In this document: in pieces, positions 37,062 through 46,954 of the stretch | Layout of the letters: each line of letters opens with the position of its first letter | Numbering within the stretch: the first letter of the stretch is position 1 | Origin: Candidatus Brockarchaeota archaeon | Lineage (GTDB): Archaea > Thermoproteota > EX4484-205 > JAAOZP01 | Length of the DNA stretch: 47,356 nt | Assembly (NCBI GenBank): GCA_017601395.1 | Contig: JAFNIQ010000008.1 | Span: 1-47,356 of the forward strand | Reading direction: 5' to 3' | Notes under the pieces: model-generated | What the model was told of the DNA's origin: nothing | Database searches by the model: none | What the model saw: only the letters and a program-made list of their open reading frames with translations | Translations under genes and position numbers: made by a program

Positions 37062-37775
37062 ATGCTTCAAAACTACGTGTCGAAGAAGGCTATTATTCGT
37101 GGGACGGTCAGGTTTGAAGGGAACAATCTGGTTCTTGGAAAGAGCGAGATAGGGGAGGGAAGCTACATCGGGTTCAACACGATAATAGGATACCCTTCTA
37201 AGAGGAGTTTTTCAAGCTTAGGAGTCATGCCGGAGGACCTCAGCGTTCTCGACGGACTGTCGAGCGGGGCGAAAATAGGCTCCACGTGCCTAATAAGGTC
37301 TGGAAGCGTGGTTTACGAAGACGTGGTTATCGGCAAGCGCCTTGTAACCGGCCACAATATTCTAATAAGAGAGGGAAGCCGGATTGGGGAGAACTGTCTG
37401 ATAGGCACGGGCTCCATGCTCGACGGAAGCGTTTCAATAGGCAACAACGTTAGAATACAGTCAGGCGTGTATCTTCCACACGGCACCGTTGTCGGCGAAA
37501 ACGTTTTCATAGGGCCCTACGCGTGCGTCACTAACGATCGCTACCCGGTTTCAGGCAGGCTAACCCCCGTGGTAATAGGCAACGGATGCGTAATAGGGGC
37601 GAACTCAACACTAATATCCGGAGTACGCGTTGGTGACAACTCTGTGGTGGCAGCAGGCTCCGTGGTGACTAGGGATGTCCCTCCTAACATGGTTGTCCTA
37701 GGCGTACCGGCAAGAATATATACCACTAGAGAAGAATACGAGGCTAGGAGGAAGAAGCATGAGCAAGGAGTCTGA
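37062..37775 (+). CDS. left-handed beta-helix (hexapeptide repeat) acyltransferase
   Basis: Repeated hexapeptides: IGENCLIGTGSMLDGSVSIGNNVRIQSGVYLPHGTVVGENVFIGPYACVTND; VIGANSTLISGVRVGDNSVVAAGSVVTRDVPPNMVVLGVPAR. Confidence 0.92.
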   Translation: MLQNYVSKKAIIRGTVRFEGNNLVLGKSEIGEGSYIGFNTIIGYPSKRSFSSLGVMPEDLSVLDGLSSGAKIGSTCLIRSGSVVYEDVVIGKRLVTGHNILIREGSRIGENCLIGTGSMLDGSVSIGNNVRIQSGVYLPHGTVVGENVFIGPYACVTNDRYPVSGRLTPVVIGNGCVIGANSTLISGVRVGDNSVVAAGSVVTRDVPPNMVVLGVPARIYTTREEYEARRKKHEQGV

Positions 37776-38052
37776 CGTGCTTTCAGAAGTTAGGAAGGCT
37801 GTTTCCAATGTTGTCGACCCCGAGATAGGGCTAAGCCTTGGAGAACTAAACCTTATCAAAGACGTTAGAAGGGAGGATGACAGGATAGTCGTGGAATTCG
37901 TCGCGACGACGCCGCTGTGTCCACTGGGCGAGGTTTTGGCTCTAATGGTTAAAGACGCGGCCAGCGCTGCTTCTGAAGGCAAGAAGGTGCAGGTCTACAT
38001 CAGGAACCACCTTGACGAAAAAGGTATCAACGAACGGATTAACAGAGAATAG
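37759..38052 (+). CDS. MIP18/DUF59 (SufT-like) family protein
   Basis: VRKAVSNVVDPEIGLSLGELNLIKDVR; TTPLCPLGE. Confidence 0.88.
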   Translation: MSKESDVLSEVRKAVSNVVDPEIGLSLGELNLIKDVRREDDRIVVEFVATTPLCPLGEVLALMVKDAASAASEGKKVQVYIRNHLDEKGINERINRE

Positions 38053-38564
38053 TAAAGCCTATACCTAAGGCCCTCATACTTCATATTGCGTGTGCACTCG
38101 TAATCGAAGGAAGAGCCGTTCCGCTGATCATCCCAGCTCAGACAAGAATGTAACAAACCTTAGTTAGGAAACGAGTAAAGTTATACACATGGTTCGGCTC
38201 CGACCTTCATGTAAGCTTATAAATGTTAGAGTATAGAGTAATTATAGTAAGTGGGCCATGCTGTATCACAAATCGTCCTAGTCTCCTCTAAGTTTCGCGG
38301 TAAAAAACGCGTGCTATTAGAAAACACATTAACGAGGAAAGCATTAACGATTGGATAAACAGGGATCAGGCATCATACCGAACCACTGCTTATTATCCAT
38401 TTCTCAGACTCCGTGCAGTGAATAGTAGAACCCTCCTCCACCCTCGTGATGTGGAGTATAGTGCGATTAATCAGCCATCCGGTTCAACTGGCTGAAAACT
38501 CGAATATTATTATTATTAAAAAAGTTTATAAACCTACTTCCCTTTCTTTGCATGAAGAGGGGAG

Positions 38565-38996
38565 ATGAAAGGGATTAAAAATAAGTATTTAGTCCTACAG
38601 CTTTTACCCCCCCTCCCCATTATTACTCCAATAGTTCTATGCCTCGCACTAGAAGATTATGATTTTGATTGGGATCCTAAGTGGCTCAGATTCACTGCTG
38701 TATATTCGGAAGTACGTGGTCTTTACAATCCGGGTGGCCTATACTATGCTACATATCACAGAATCGGTTTTGGAGATTGTATTGATACGCATTGGGCCCT
38801 TGAAGGGTATGAGTTATGGAATTCTTATTGGATAAGAGCGTATGGAGATGGCAGAGGCAATTTCTTCGGATATTATGAGATTAGAAGAACTTATCATATA
38901 CAAAATATCGTATACGCTTACTCTACAGGGTGGGCATCTGCCTATTATGGAAACTTGTTTAAATTTGCAGACATTGGCCCTCCAGGTAGTAACTGA
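38565..38996 (+). CDS. Tyr/Gly-rich secreted hypothetical protein
   Basis: ORF with N-terminal hydrophobic segment; 12 nt upstream of the next ORF. Confidence 0.55.
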   Translation: MKGIKNKYLVLQLLPPLPIITPIVLCLALEDYDFDWDPKWLRFTAVYSEVRGLYNPGGLYYATYHRIGFGDCIDTHWALEGYELWNSYWIRAYGDGRGNFFGYYEIRRTYHIQNIVYAYSTGWASAYYGNLFKFADIGPPGSN

Positions 38997-39008
38997 GGGT
39001 GTCGGATC

Positions 39009-39944
39009 GTGAAGATTTCTATGAAAATAGGGAAGCTTTCTATGTTGGTAATAACAATGCTAGCCCTAACGATTCTCTCTTTTACGTGGTTTATGCTCAC
39101 CGCTCCTCAAGCCTCTAAAGGTTTAGAAGGAACGAGAAACTTGAGGAGGCTGGTATTAAAATACGATCTTCGTATCGTTTGCGTTGAATATGAGCCTGGG
39201 AATGATTTGCTGTTTAGCAACCCTAATGCAACACTGACCATGGAGCTTATAAAAACTGGGAACAGGTATATTTTGAACTTTACAGTTGACATTAAGGGGC
39301 TTGGGCTGTCCAGCAAGGATTTTGCCGAGAATAAAAGTAATACGTATAAGGAATCGGAGTTTAGAAGATGCGCCACCTTTGAATACGATACAAACACTAA
39401 AAGGTTCTACTGGCAGGGGAAGGATGTGGGGGTTTTGCTTCCGTTGTTTCAACCCTTAGAGAACAGAATCATCCTTTTTAATGCTGAGTTCATCCCGCTG
39501 GGAACCCTCGAGCCGAAGATAAGCAGTTACCCACCACCTTCCCCAGTATGGGCATCCAAGGTCTTCACAACTCTAGTCTATCTTAAGGAGGGCAAGGTAT
39601 ACATTCCGGAGCTCAACCGCACGTGGCGGATAAGTGAACTCAATGTTAAGCCTCCGACATGGAGCCTGTATGAAAAAATATCAAGGATTTCTGGAAAAGA
39701 TGTGCTGGAGATAATACACTATGGTAACGATACTTTATGGAGCATGCCCAGCGTATCAATCGAGAGAAACACTGGAATCATAATGAGCATGAGAATGCCC
39801 GGACCCACCAGAACATCGAATCATACTAGGATTACACTAAATGATAAGCCAGTAAATGAATTCCCCGTGGCGTTATTACCATACTTGCTTGGACTAAGGG
39901 ACGACATCCATCTGTTTCTAAGAAGCATAGAAACTTTCGATTAG
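39009..39944 (+). CDS. hypothetical secreted/anchored protein
   Basis: N-terminal TM (LSMLVITMLALTILSFTWFML); no recognised domain. Confidence 0.6.
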   Translation: MKISMKIGKLSMLVITMLALTILSFTWFMLTAPQASKGLEGTRNLRRLVLKYDLRIVCVEYEPGNDLLFSNPNATLTMELIKTGNRYILNFTVDIKGLGLSSKDFAENKSNTYKESEFRRCATFEYDTNTKRFYWQGKDVGVLLPLFQPLENRIILFNAEFIPLGTLEPKISSYPPPSPVWASKVFTTLVYLKEGKVYIPELNRTWRISELNVKPPTWSLYEKISRISGKDVLEIIHYGNDTLWSMPSVSIERNTGIIMSMRMPGPTRTSNHTRITLNDKPVNEFPVALLPYLLGLRDDIHLFLRSIETFD

Positions 39945-40017
39945 ACCTTTCTTTTATTTTTCAGCGCTAGGAAGGCTTTCTGAGTCGGTATGTGTGTCCC
40001 ACAGAAACTTTCACAAG

Positions 40018-41067
40018 CTAGTATACTTTATATCTTAGAATTCCCCCTATGCCGCCTATCCTCCTGAATTTCTCCGCCGACTCGTGTCTGCCGCTCACTA
40101 TAGTTACTTCCCCGCCGTATTGCTCAACAAGCCTTATCATCTCCATCATCCTCTCCCTCAGGGAGCCTGACTGGGAGGCCAGCTTAACATGTATTATCAG
40201 CTGGCTTACAGCTCCCTTTTCAACAGCCTTCCAGGTTTCCTCCAGACCGTAGACAGCCTTCTCCTCAACCAGGCTCTTGAAGAAGCTTTCTATAGCCGTT
40301 ATCTCGTCGACAATCTTCAACTCCCTCGCCACAACCTTCATCTCGTTGCTCCTCAGAAACTCGTTTACCGCCGATACTGTTCCCCCGGAGGAATGGAAGC
40401 ATCCGGCTACCGAGGCTTGAAGATCCCTATACTTTTCTCCCATGAATTTCAAAAGGGCTTCGCGCGTGACGCTGGGGCCTATCAGGATTGTCTTCGGCCT
40501 ACCCTCCTTAATCCAGATGCTTCTAAGGGTCTTCGACACCTCGTGGAAAAACCTTACGGCCATGGCTTCACGCTCCTCAGGAAAGTTTTTCCCAGGAATA
40601 TCCTGCTCAACCTCAAGGCTCTCAACAACACCGTAGTCCTTCACAACAGCCAGCGTAGCGTTTCCAAGCTCAACCGCCACGACAATATACTTCTTCGTGT
40701 TCACATCCCGGCTTAGGATCTTCCTGTGAATAGGGGAGAGCTCCTGCTTCTCAACCATAACCCTGTCCCCCACGCCTATTGTCAGAGTATGATAGTGGCC
40801 GAGAACACCCTCCATGTCCTCCGGGCATTCTAAAACCCTGCCTCTGAGCCGAATGGTTTCCGAAGAGACTTCGAACTCAACGTTTTCAACCATTATTTTC
40901 AAAAAGGCCTTACGCCTGCTCTTCTCGCCCTCATCTATTTTCAATATTCGCATGGTTTCCGCTGAAGCCAGATCACCCTTGTCGATGAGATGGTAAGCCT
41001 TCCACAATTCCTCTCCTGAGAACGGCCTAATCTCTAAAACCTTCTTATCGTAGTCGACTTTAATCAT
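40018..41067 (-). CDS. pelA: pelota (aPelota/Dom34), ribosome rescue factor
   Basis: eRF1-like domains: EELWKAYHLIDKGDLASAETMRILKI; SETIRLRGRVLECPEDMEGVLGHYHTLTIGVGDRVMVEK; GGIGGILRYKVY. Confidence 0.88.
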   Translation of the reverse strand: MIKVDYDKKVLEIRPFSGEELWKAYHLIDKGDLASAETMRILKIDEGEKSRRKAFLKIMVENVEFEVSSETIRLRGRVLECPEDMEGVLGHYHTLTIGVGDRVMVEKQELSPIHRKILSRDVNTKKYIVVAVELGNATLAVVKDYGVVESLEVEQDIPGKNFPEEREAMAVRFFHEVSKTLRSIWIKEGRPKTILIGPSVTREALLKFMGEKYRDLQASVAGCFHSSGGTVSAVNEFLRSNEMKVVARELKIVDEITAIESFFKSLVEEKAVYGLEETWKAVEKGAVSQLIIHVKLASQSGSLRERMMEMIRLVEQYGGEVTIVSGRHESAEKFRRIGGIGGILRYKVY

Positions 41068-41143
41068 TAAACGTTTCTCCCTCGTTTAACAACGTAGCCA
41101 TACGCTAACCCAGCCTTTGAGTAGGCAGCAAATATAAGCATTA
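41068..41143. repeat. copy 1 of a ~76-bp imperfect direct repeat (second copy 43918..43994)
   Basis: taaacg[t]ttctccctc[g]tttaacaacg...taacccagcctttgagtaggcagcaaatataagcatta; about 9 substitutions and 1 indel versus copy 2. Confidence 0.8.
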
Positions 41144-41340
41144 TCATCATTCTAAGATAAACCGTTGCTAAAGCCCCGTAACGAGGCCGCTTGACTCGCT
41201 TAAAGGACATCTGCATGCGCTAATCCTAATACACTCTTCCATGAGCCGCATCTAGCCGAAAATGATGAAATAAGCTAAAGAAATACGGGAAAAGAATATA
41301 TTTGTTGAAGATTATTGATTGGGCCGTGGACGATGGTAAA

Positions 41341-42531
41341 ATGAGTTGGAGAAATACGGCTAAAATCTCTGACGGTGTTTATTGGATTGGTGCAAGGGAC
41401 TGGAACCGCAGGCTGTTTGACGCTTTAATTCCGCTCCCCAAAGGAACCACGTACAATTCATACTTGATAATCGGTGAAAGCAAAAAGGCGTTAATCGATA
41501 CGGTAAATCCCGGTTTCGAAAAAGAGTTTGAAGAGAAAATCCGCAATTTTGCTGATCCAAGCGAAATTGATTATGTGGTTATGAACCATGCTGAACCTGA
41601 CCATGCAGGCGCCATTCCATACCTAATGGAAATCAACAGTAAAGCTAGGCTGGTGACCACGAGTAAAGGCGCTAAGATGGCTCAAACCTTCTATAAAGTG
41701 CCGGAAGAACGGATAAAAGTAGTTCAAGACCAGGAAACCATTAGCCTAGGCGGAAAAACTCTGCTTTTCATCGAAGCGCCAATGCTCCACTGGCCGGAAA
41801 CCATGTTCACCTACCTCCAGGAAGACAAAACTCTGTTCACATGCGATTTCTTTGGCTCCCACATAGCCCAAGGACTGTATGATGACGAAGTAGAGGATTT
41901 GATCGTTCACGCTCAAAGATATTGGGGTGAAATAATGATGCCCTTCCGAGCTATGGCTCAAAGGGCCCTAGAGAAAATAAAGAGTTTAGAAATAAAAATG
42001 ATAGCGCCAAGTCACGGGCCCATTCATAAAAACCCTGAACGCATTCTTAAGGCTTACAGCAAATGGGCAAACGGAGAAACAAAACAGAAGGCAACCATAG
42101 CTTACGTGACGATGTGGAACAGTACAGAAAAGATGATTCAACCAATTGCCGAAACATTAGCGTCGGAAGGTATTGAAATCGCATTATACAATCTGGCTTC
42201 AGCCGACATAGGCGACTTAGCAAAGGATTTGGTTGATTCGAGAGCCATTGTTTTAGGCGCACCGACAGTGCTAGGCGGTGCACACCCGCTAGCCGTATAC
42301 GCAACCTATCTGGTAAAAGCCCTACGCCCACCGTTGAAATTCGGAGTTGTTTTAAGCTCGTACGGTTGGGTGGGAGGCACCGTAAAACACATCCAAGAAA
42401 CACTCGGGCCGTCAAAAATCGAAGTCGTTGGGACAATAGAAATAAACGGCCCGCCGAAACAGGAGGATATTAAACAAATCATAGAATTTGGTAAGACTCT
42501 CGCCAGAAAAATTAAGGAGGAAATGCCGTAA
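41341..42531 (+). CDS. fprA: flavodiiron protein (FprA, beta-lactamase-like + flavodoxin domains); ORF opens at 41302
   Basis: MNHAEPDHAGAIPYLME (di-iron HxExD), SHGPIH, flavodoxin-like TIAYVTMWNSTEKM, LGAPTVLGGAHPL. Confidence 0.94.
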   Translation: MSWRNTAKISDGVYWIGARDWNRRLFDALIPLPKGTTYNSYLIIGESKKALIDTVNPGFEKEFEEKIRNFADPSEIDYVVMNHAEPDHAGAIPYLMEINSKARLVTTSKGAKMAQTFYKVPEERIKVVQDQETISLGGKTLLFIEAPMLHWPETMFTYLQEDKTLFTCDFFGSHIAQGLYDDEVEDLIVHAQRYWGEIMMPFRAMAQRALEKIKSLEIKMIAPSHGPIHKNPERILKAYSKWANGETKQKATIAYVTMWNSTEKMIQPIAETLASEGIEIALYNLASADIGDLAKDLVDSRAIVLGAPTVLGGAHPLAVYATYLVKALRPPLKFGVVLSSYGWVGGTVKHIQETLGPSKIEVVGTIEINGPPKQEDIKQIIEFGKTLARKIKEEMP

Positions 42532-43202
42532 ACATGGGTGAGACAACTGAAGAAAACAAGAAAATTCGAAAGGAAGCAAATTAAACAGTTACAGAGCTCC
42601 CGCAAGAAGGAAAAATTCAAACAGGTTTTAGAAACTGCTAAAAATGAGCAGAAACTCGTACAAAATGGTGAGATACTCATAAACATACGGACCGGACAAT
42701 ATCCCAATGGGAGACCCATGATCATGGAATCACACGCTACCTGCTGCTAGCAACAGCCACTAACGCATTAAACCAAGATAGTGCATAAAGACAGGAAATC
42801 TAACGCGAACTTTCTTGGAGACAAATACTAATCCTTCTATTAAGAAACCATTAGTCTAAGCGTGTCCAAAGAATTAGAGCCTCTAATAACTACTGGCAGC
42901 CTATTATTCCTGTCAGCTGGATTAATACTCGGAGTAGAGATCTGACGCCTATAAGTGGCACGAGAAAAAGCAAAGCGAAAGCTTAGAAGTTCCGTAATAG
43001 CTGTTAAAAGTTCCCTTTTTCTATGTCTGATATGTAGAAGATTATTGCAGGCAGCCTACATGGAATGAGCACACGCTTAAAAGCGCCTTGATTCATGTTT
43101 AGCAAGATGAGAATACGCACGCTAGTGAGTATTTGAAAAACTTATCTAAAACCTTTCCTTTATGTCAGCGAAACTTCTACCCGTATATTTTTTTCCTGTA
43201 TC

Positions 43203-43445
43203 CTATTTTCTCAACGTATATTGTTCTCTGTTTTCATTAACTTTGAAAATAATTCTTATGCTACGTACACGTAGTCTGTAATAGTCTTCTTTCCCCTTAA
43301 GCTCAGCTATGTCATGCGGCTCAGTAAAGAAGGGAAAGTTCTCCAAATCTTTTATTTCACCTATTATCCTTCTTCTCAGCCTTTGCTCTACTTCGCCCAC
43401 AAACTTGGCGGCTCTTCTTGAGACTAGAATCCTGTGTCTGGTCAC
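43203..43445 (-). CDS. relE: RelE/ParE-type toxin
   Basis: RAAKFVGEVEQRLRRRIIGEIKDLENFPFFTEPHDIAELKGKEDYYRLRVRSIRIIFKVNE. Confidence 0.85.
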   Translation of the reverse strand: MTRHRILVSRRAAKFVGEVEQRLRRRIIGEIKDLENFPFFTEPHDIAELKGKEDYYRLRVRSIRIIFKVNENREQYTLRK

Positions 43446-43659
43446 TACTCAGCGCCATACTCCTTCATTAATTCCTCGAGGGTAACGTATTCTCCCCTTT
43501 CGATCTCTGCCTCCGCCTCCTCTATTTCCTTCAACTCCTCCTCGCTGACCTCCTCCTCAGGAAGCATCATGATCACTAAAGTCTCCAAAGTTTTCTCCAC
43601 GGATTCAAGTCTTGCACTAACATTCTTCAACTCAGCATAAACGTCTTCCCCCCAGACAT
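43445..43659 (-). CDS. acidic antitoxin partner (ORF 43445..43630; probable original ATG at 43659 if a G-run frameshift is corrected)
   Basis: ESVEKTLETLVIMMLPEEEVSEEELKEIEEAEAEIERGEYVTLEELMKEYGAE, overlaps the toxin start; the correction needs one additional C in the 43648..43653 C-run. Confidence 0.65.
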
Positions 43660-43917
43660 TTCGCCATCCTTTACAGCGTTAGGCTGTCAAGCACCTTCAG
43701 CCTCTCAGAAACAGGCAGCTTCCCCCCAGACATGCCTTAGCGCACGCTTATTTCGACAGTTTTAAAGATTCCATTTTAAAAACATCCCAGCTAAACTGTT
43801 CGCTCAGGTTAACTTCTAAGATTTTTCGGATTCTTTTCAAGAACGAATCCTAAAGTTTAAGAGGGTGAGGAAAGACTTGAAAGATTGCGATTCAAGGTTT
43901 TTGAGGAAGAAGCCCAA

Positions 43918-43994
43918 TAAACGCTTCTCCCTCATTTAACATCGAAGCCATCCGTTAACCCAGCTTTTGAATAGGCGGCAAAATATAAGTATTA
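43918..43994. repeat. copy 2 of the ~76-bp imperfect direct repeat
   Basis: taaacgcttctccctcatttaacatcgaagccatccgttaacccagcttttgaataggcggcaaaatataagtatta. Confidence 0.8.
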
Positions 43995-44108
43995 AAGTCA
44001 TCTGACTGCCGTAACAAGGCCGCTCGCTAAAGAGCTTCTGAAAAAATCAGGAGCTTATATTGGTTTATTCGCGTTAAATAATTCTTTTATATCTCCAAAT
44101 CGTTTGAG

Positions 44109-46862
44109 ATGAAGATGAAGAGAATCATACTGGTGGTGCTCTTCACCATAATTCTGATTACGCAAGTATTTTATTCGTGGAATAAAATCGCTTGCCAAGC
44201 TTCTCCGGAAGCTTTCGAAGGTTCCGGTCCAGTTTTACAATCCAGGATGGTTGTGCATAGCTCCCAAGCCGCTTTCGCCAAGAAAAAAGTAATCTTGCCC
44301 GGTTACCAATATGCTTCAGATAAAATAGAGTATCCTGTGCCTGAGAATTCAGTGGCGTTTGGAACATTTGGCCCAGTAGCGTGGACCAACCTCTACTGGA
44401 CAACAAGAGATTACCAAAGCCCCCTTAAAGAAGGTTACGCCCTGTTCTGGAATGAGGTTTTTCAGATACGTTACACACCTTTTTTGGATGAAAACTATTT
44501 CAGGATCAACAATACTTATCCCCAGATCATTCAGAACTTTACAGTTCCCTCATCCTACGATAATTTTGAAGTAAAATACGTTTGGCTGGTGGTAAGGGTC
44601 TACTCTGGAAGCGTTAAGCTTCACGCGGAAATATGGAACTATGGGATGATTAGTTTCGGAATCTCTACGGAATCGGTGGCTGTAACAGGCCCTTATGATT
44701 GGTGGATTACTCTCAGGATGATGAGCCCAAGAATCTTGAAAGCGGGCGAGGTATACAGGCTTGAAGTACACTGGGAAACCGGATCAAGCCTCGACGTAAA
44801 AATAATGCCCGACTCTAAGGATGCTGATGATAATGCTCAGGGCAACGCTAGATTCTACAATACGATCTCCGGGAATATGGAAGACATAACTGGGAAGATG
44901 CTTGTAGGAGTACTCACTCACCCGGCAAGCAACACTTATTCGACGAGTTTCACCCCATGGTCTAAAGCTCTTCCCCTAAAAAACTACCGGCTCTATCTTC
45001 ATGGTCGGAACATACCTAGAAGCGGGATATTAATGAGGGTTAATTCGCTGACCTTCGGAGCTGCAGAGACCCCTGAGGTGCGCTTAGCACTACCCTTCGA
45101 CGAGCTAGCGTTTTGGACAACTATCCGGGGCTCGGCAAGCTTCTCGGGAGGCATGGTTGAGATATCCTCTGATTTAATGTCGGTAGAACAGAGTAGAACC
45201 TCCTATGATGATAATCATCCACCACCCTTCTTCAGACCCTTCGCCCTACTATCGGTATTCACGGATAACGCGGGGAAACCTTGGGGAGAATGGGAGATAG
45301 GCGGGGAAACCTGGAAGGCGTACGTTGAGGACTTCCACGGTAATCTTCATGCTTTACCGGCGGACAGGGTTGAACAGAGGGAATTCGGCTTAAAAGTTAC
45401 ATACCCGCTCTATTTCCACCCTCCAGCTTCACCCTCTTACGGGTTCCTGAATTTCACGGCCAGTTTCAACTGCAGCGTGGAGGTTTCCCGTCCAGGGCCG
45501 GAATTCTACTCGAACTACTCCGTTTCGCCCTTCAGCGACGCGTCTTGGAATATTTCGAATCTAAACCTCTCTTTTACAGCTCCGCCCTACTCCTCCGTGA
45601 CCATAAAGATAGGCCCGGTTCCAAGCGATTGGGCCATTCGAGGAGCATCCGTTACTCCTGGTCCAGGCGGGGGAACGCCGTTGATATCCATCGTGAATAG
45701 CGATATAATGATAAGCGGGATCTTAATGGGGGCTTCAAACACCTACTCAGGTAGGGCTGAAATCCATGTGAAGGCTGAAAATTATTTGGAGACTCCAGCC
45801 GCTTACATAAGGTTTAGGTGGATGAGCGTTTCCACGCCTATCCTCCTAGTGAACGACACTATAAGAATAGAGGCGAGGGCGGCGTCAACCATCCCAAGTT
45901 TCCCACCCGGAGTAATCTCGATTAAAGCCGTCGGGCCCACAGGAGTCTTGCTCGATCAATCACTCAACCAGCTTGACCAAAACGGGGTGAGCACGGGAGA
46001 CCTCCATTTAAATCGAGCCGGACGTTACTTAGTCAGCACAACCTATAAGTCTTCTGATGGCCTCAGGGTGGGAGCGACAAGGGCTTCCTTCGACGTTCTA
46101 AATGTCTCCGTGGCCACCGATAGGAAGGTTGTTCCATTAAGCTCACCCACCGTCAATATCGAATTAGCCCCTTCAAACGTTTCCCTAATAAGCTCAGCCA
46201 AGTTCGCTTTAACATCCCCCAACGGTTCGACCAAGACAGTTATGTTTAACCAAGTGGGCGACAAGTTCGTCAGAGAACTCTCGTTCCCACAGACAGATCC
46301 TTCCGTCATAGGTAACTGGAGCATAGCTGCCTCAGTCCTGCTCCTAAACGGAATTGAAAGACAACTTCCCTTGATAGGCTTCCTCGTCTCGGACGATGTT
46401 CCGCCAGTCATTTCAAACATAACGCAACTGCCTAGGGAAGCAACCTTCATGGAGGAGGTAAACATTACTTGCACAGTTACCGACAAGGGCACAGGAGTCA
46501 GGTCAGTATGGGTCGCCTACAGCTCTGGAGCCGCAGGGGGAAACGTGACCGCGAAGCCGGTTGGCCCAAACACCTACTCCGCCATAATCCCGAGGCAGCC
46601 TCCCTTCACCACGGTTTCCTATAGAGTCCACGCGATCGACAACAGCGGGAACATAAGCACCTCCGAGACGCTCACCTATAATGTCGCGATCCCCATATGG
46701 CTTTCAACCATATTAATACTGGTTTCAATCATAATAATCATACTAATAGCATGGTTATACAGGAAACGCCGTAGAATTCCTCCCCCACCGCCTCCACCAC
46801 CTCCACCGCCCCCCGAAACACCTCCTCCCAGTCCCGAGACATCCCCGTCGCCAGCAACCTAA
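44109..46862 (+). CDS. large secreted, C-terminally TM-anchored surface protein with cytoplasmic polyproline tail
   Basis: N-terminal signal, Ig-like/beta-rich ectodomain, C-terminal TM IWLSTILILVSIIIIILIAWLYRKRRR followed by P12 and Pro/Ser-rich end. Confidence 0.82.
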   Translation: MKMKRIILVVLFTIILITQVFYSWNKIACQASPEAFEGSGPVLQSRMVVHSSQAAFAKKKVILPGYQYASDKIEYPVPENSVAFGTFGPVAWTNLYWTTRDYQSPLKEGYALFWNEVFQIRYTPFLDENYFRINNTYPQIIQNFTVPSSYDNFEVKYVWLVVRVYSGSVKLHAEIWNYGMISFGISTESVAVTGPYDWWITLRMMSPRILKAGEVYRLEVHWETGSSLDVKIMPDSKDADDNAQGNARFYNTISGNMEDITGKMLVGVLTHPASNTYSTSFTPWSKALPLKNYRLYLHGRNIPRSGILMRVNSLTFGAAETPEVRLALPFDELAFWTTIRGSASFSGGMVEISSDLMSVEQSRTSYDDNHPPPFFRPFALLSVFTDNAGKPWGEWEIGGETWKAYVEDFHGNLHALPADRVEQREFGLKVTYPLYFHPPASPSYGFLNFTASFNCSVEVSRPGPEFYSNYSVSPFSDASWNISNLNLSFTAPPYSSVTIKIGPVPSDWAIRGASVTPGPGGGTPLISIVNSDIMISGILMGASNTYSGRAEIHVKAENYLETPAAYIRFRWMSVSTPILLVNDTIRIEARAASTIPSFPPGVISIKAVGPTGVLLDQSLNQLDQNGVSTGDLHLNRAGRYLVSTTYKSSDGLRVGATRASFDVLNVSVATDRKVVPLSSPTVNIELAPSNVSLISSAKFALTSPNGSTKTVMFNQVGDKFVRELSFPQTDPSVIGNWSIAASVLLLNGIERQLPLIGFLVSDDVPPVISNITQLPREATFMEEVNITCTVTDKGTGVRSVWVAYSSGAAGGNVTAKPVGPNTYSAIIPRQPPFTTVSYRVHAIDNSGNISTSETLTYNVAIPIWLSTILILVSIIIIILIAWLYRKRRRIPPPPPPPPPPPPETPPPSPETSPSPAT

Positions 46863-46954
46863 TAGTCCGGCGTAAACCAGCCAACTAAAACGATAACTTA
46901 AAAGCTAGTAGAATAGAAAAATATTTTAACCCCCTTATACCCGATAAAACCCGC

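Noticed and set aside
42538-42750. 70-aa ORF after fprA
   Set aside because: Basic, low-complexity start and no recognised domain; an overlapping short ATG frame (MGETTEENKKIRKEAN*) suggests it may be non-coding or decayed.
42862-42945. 27-codon GTG-start hydrophobic ORF (MSKELEPLITTGSLLFLSAGLILGVEI)
   Set aside because: Plausible micro-membrane protein but too short to support without conservation or expression data.
43866-43890. gaggaaaga-like sequence as a hint of RNase P RNA
   Set aside because: No surrounding conserved helices or second conserved region; region overlaps the repeat copy.
1230-46492. Many antisense ORFs (e.g. 1497..1994 -, 9608..10060 -, 42306..42725 -, 46043..46492 -)
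   Set aside because: They lie opposite well-supported genes and look like low-complexity Ser/Leu shadow translations of GC-biased codons.
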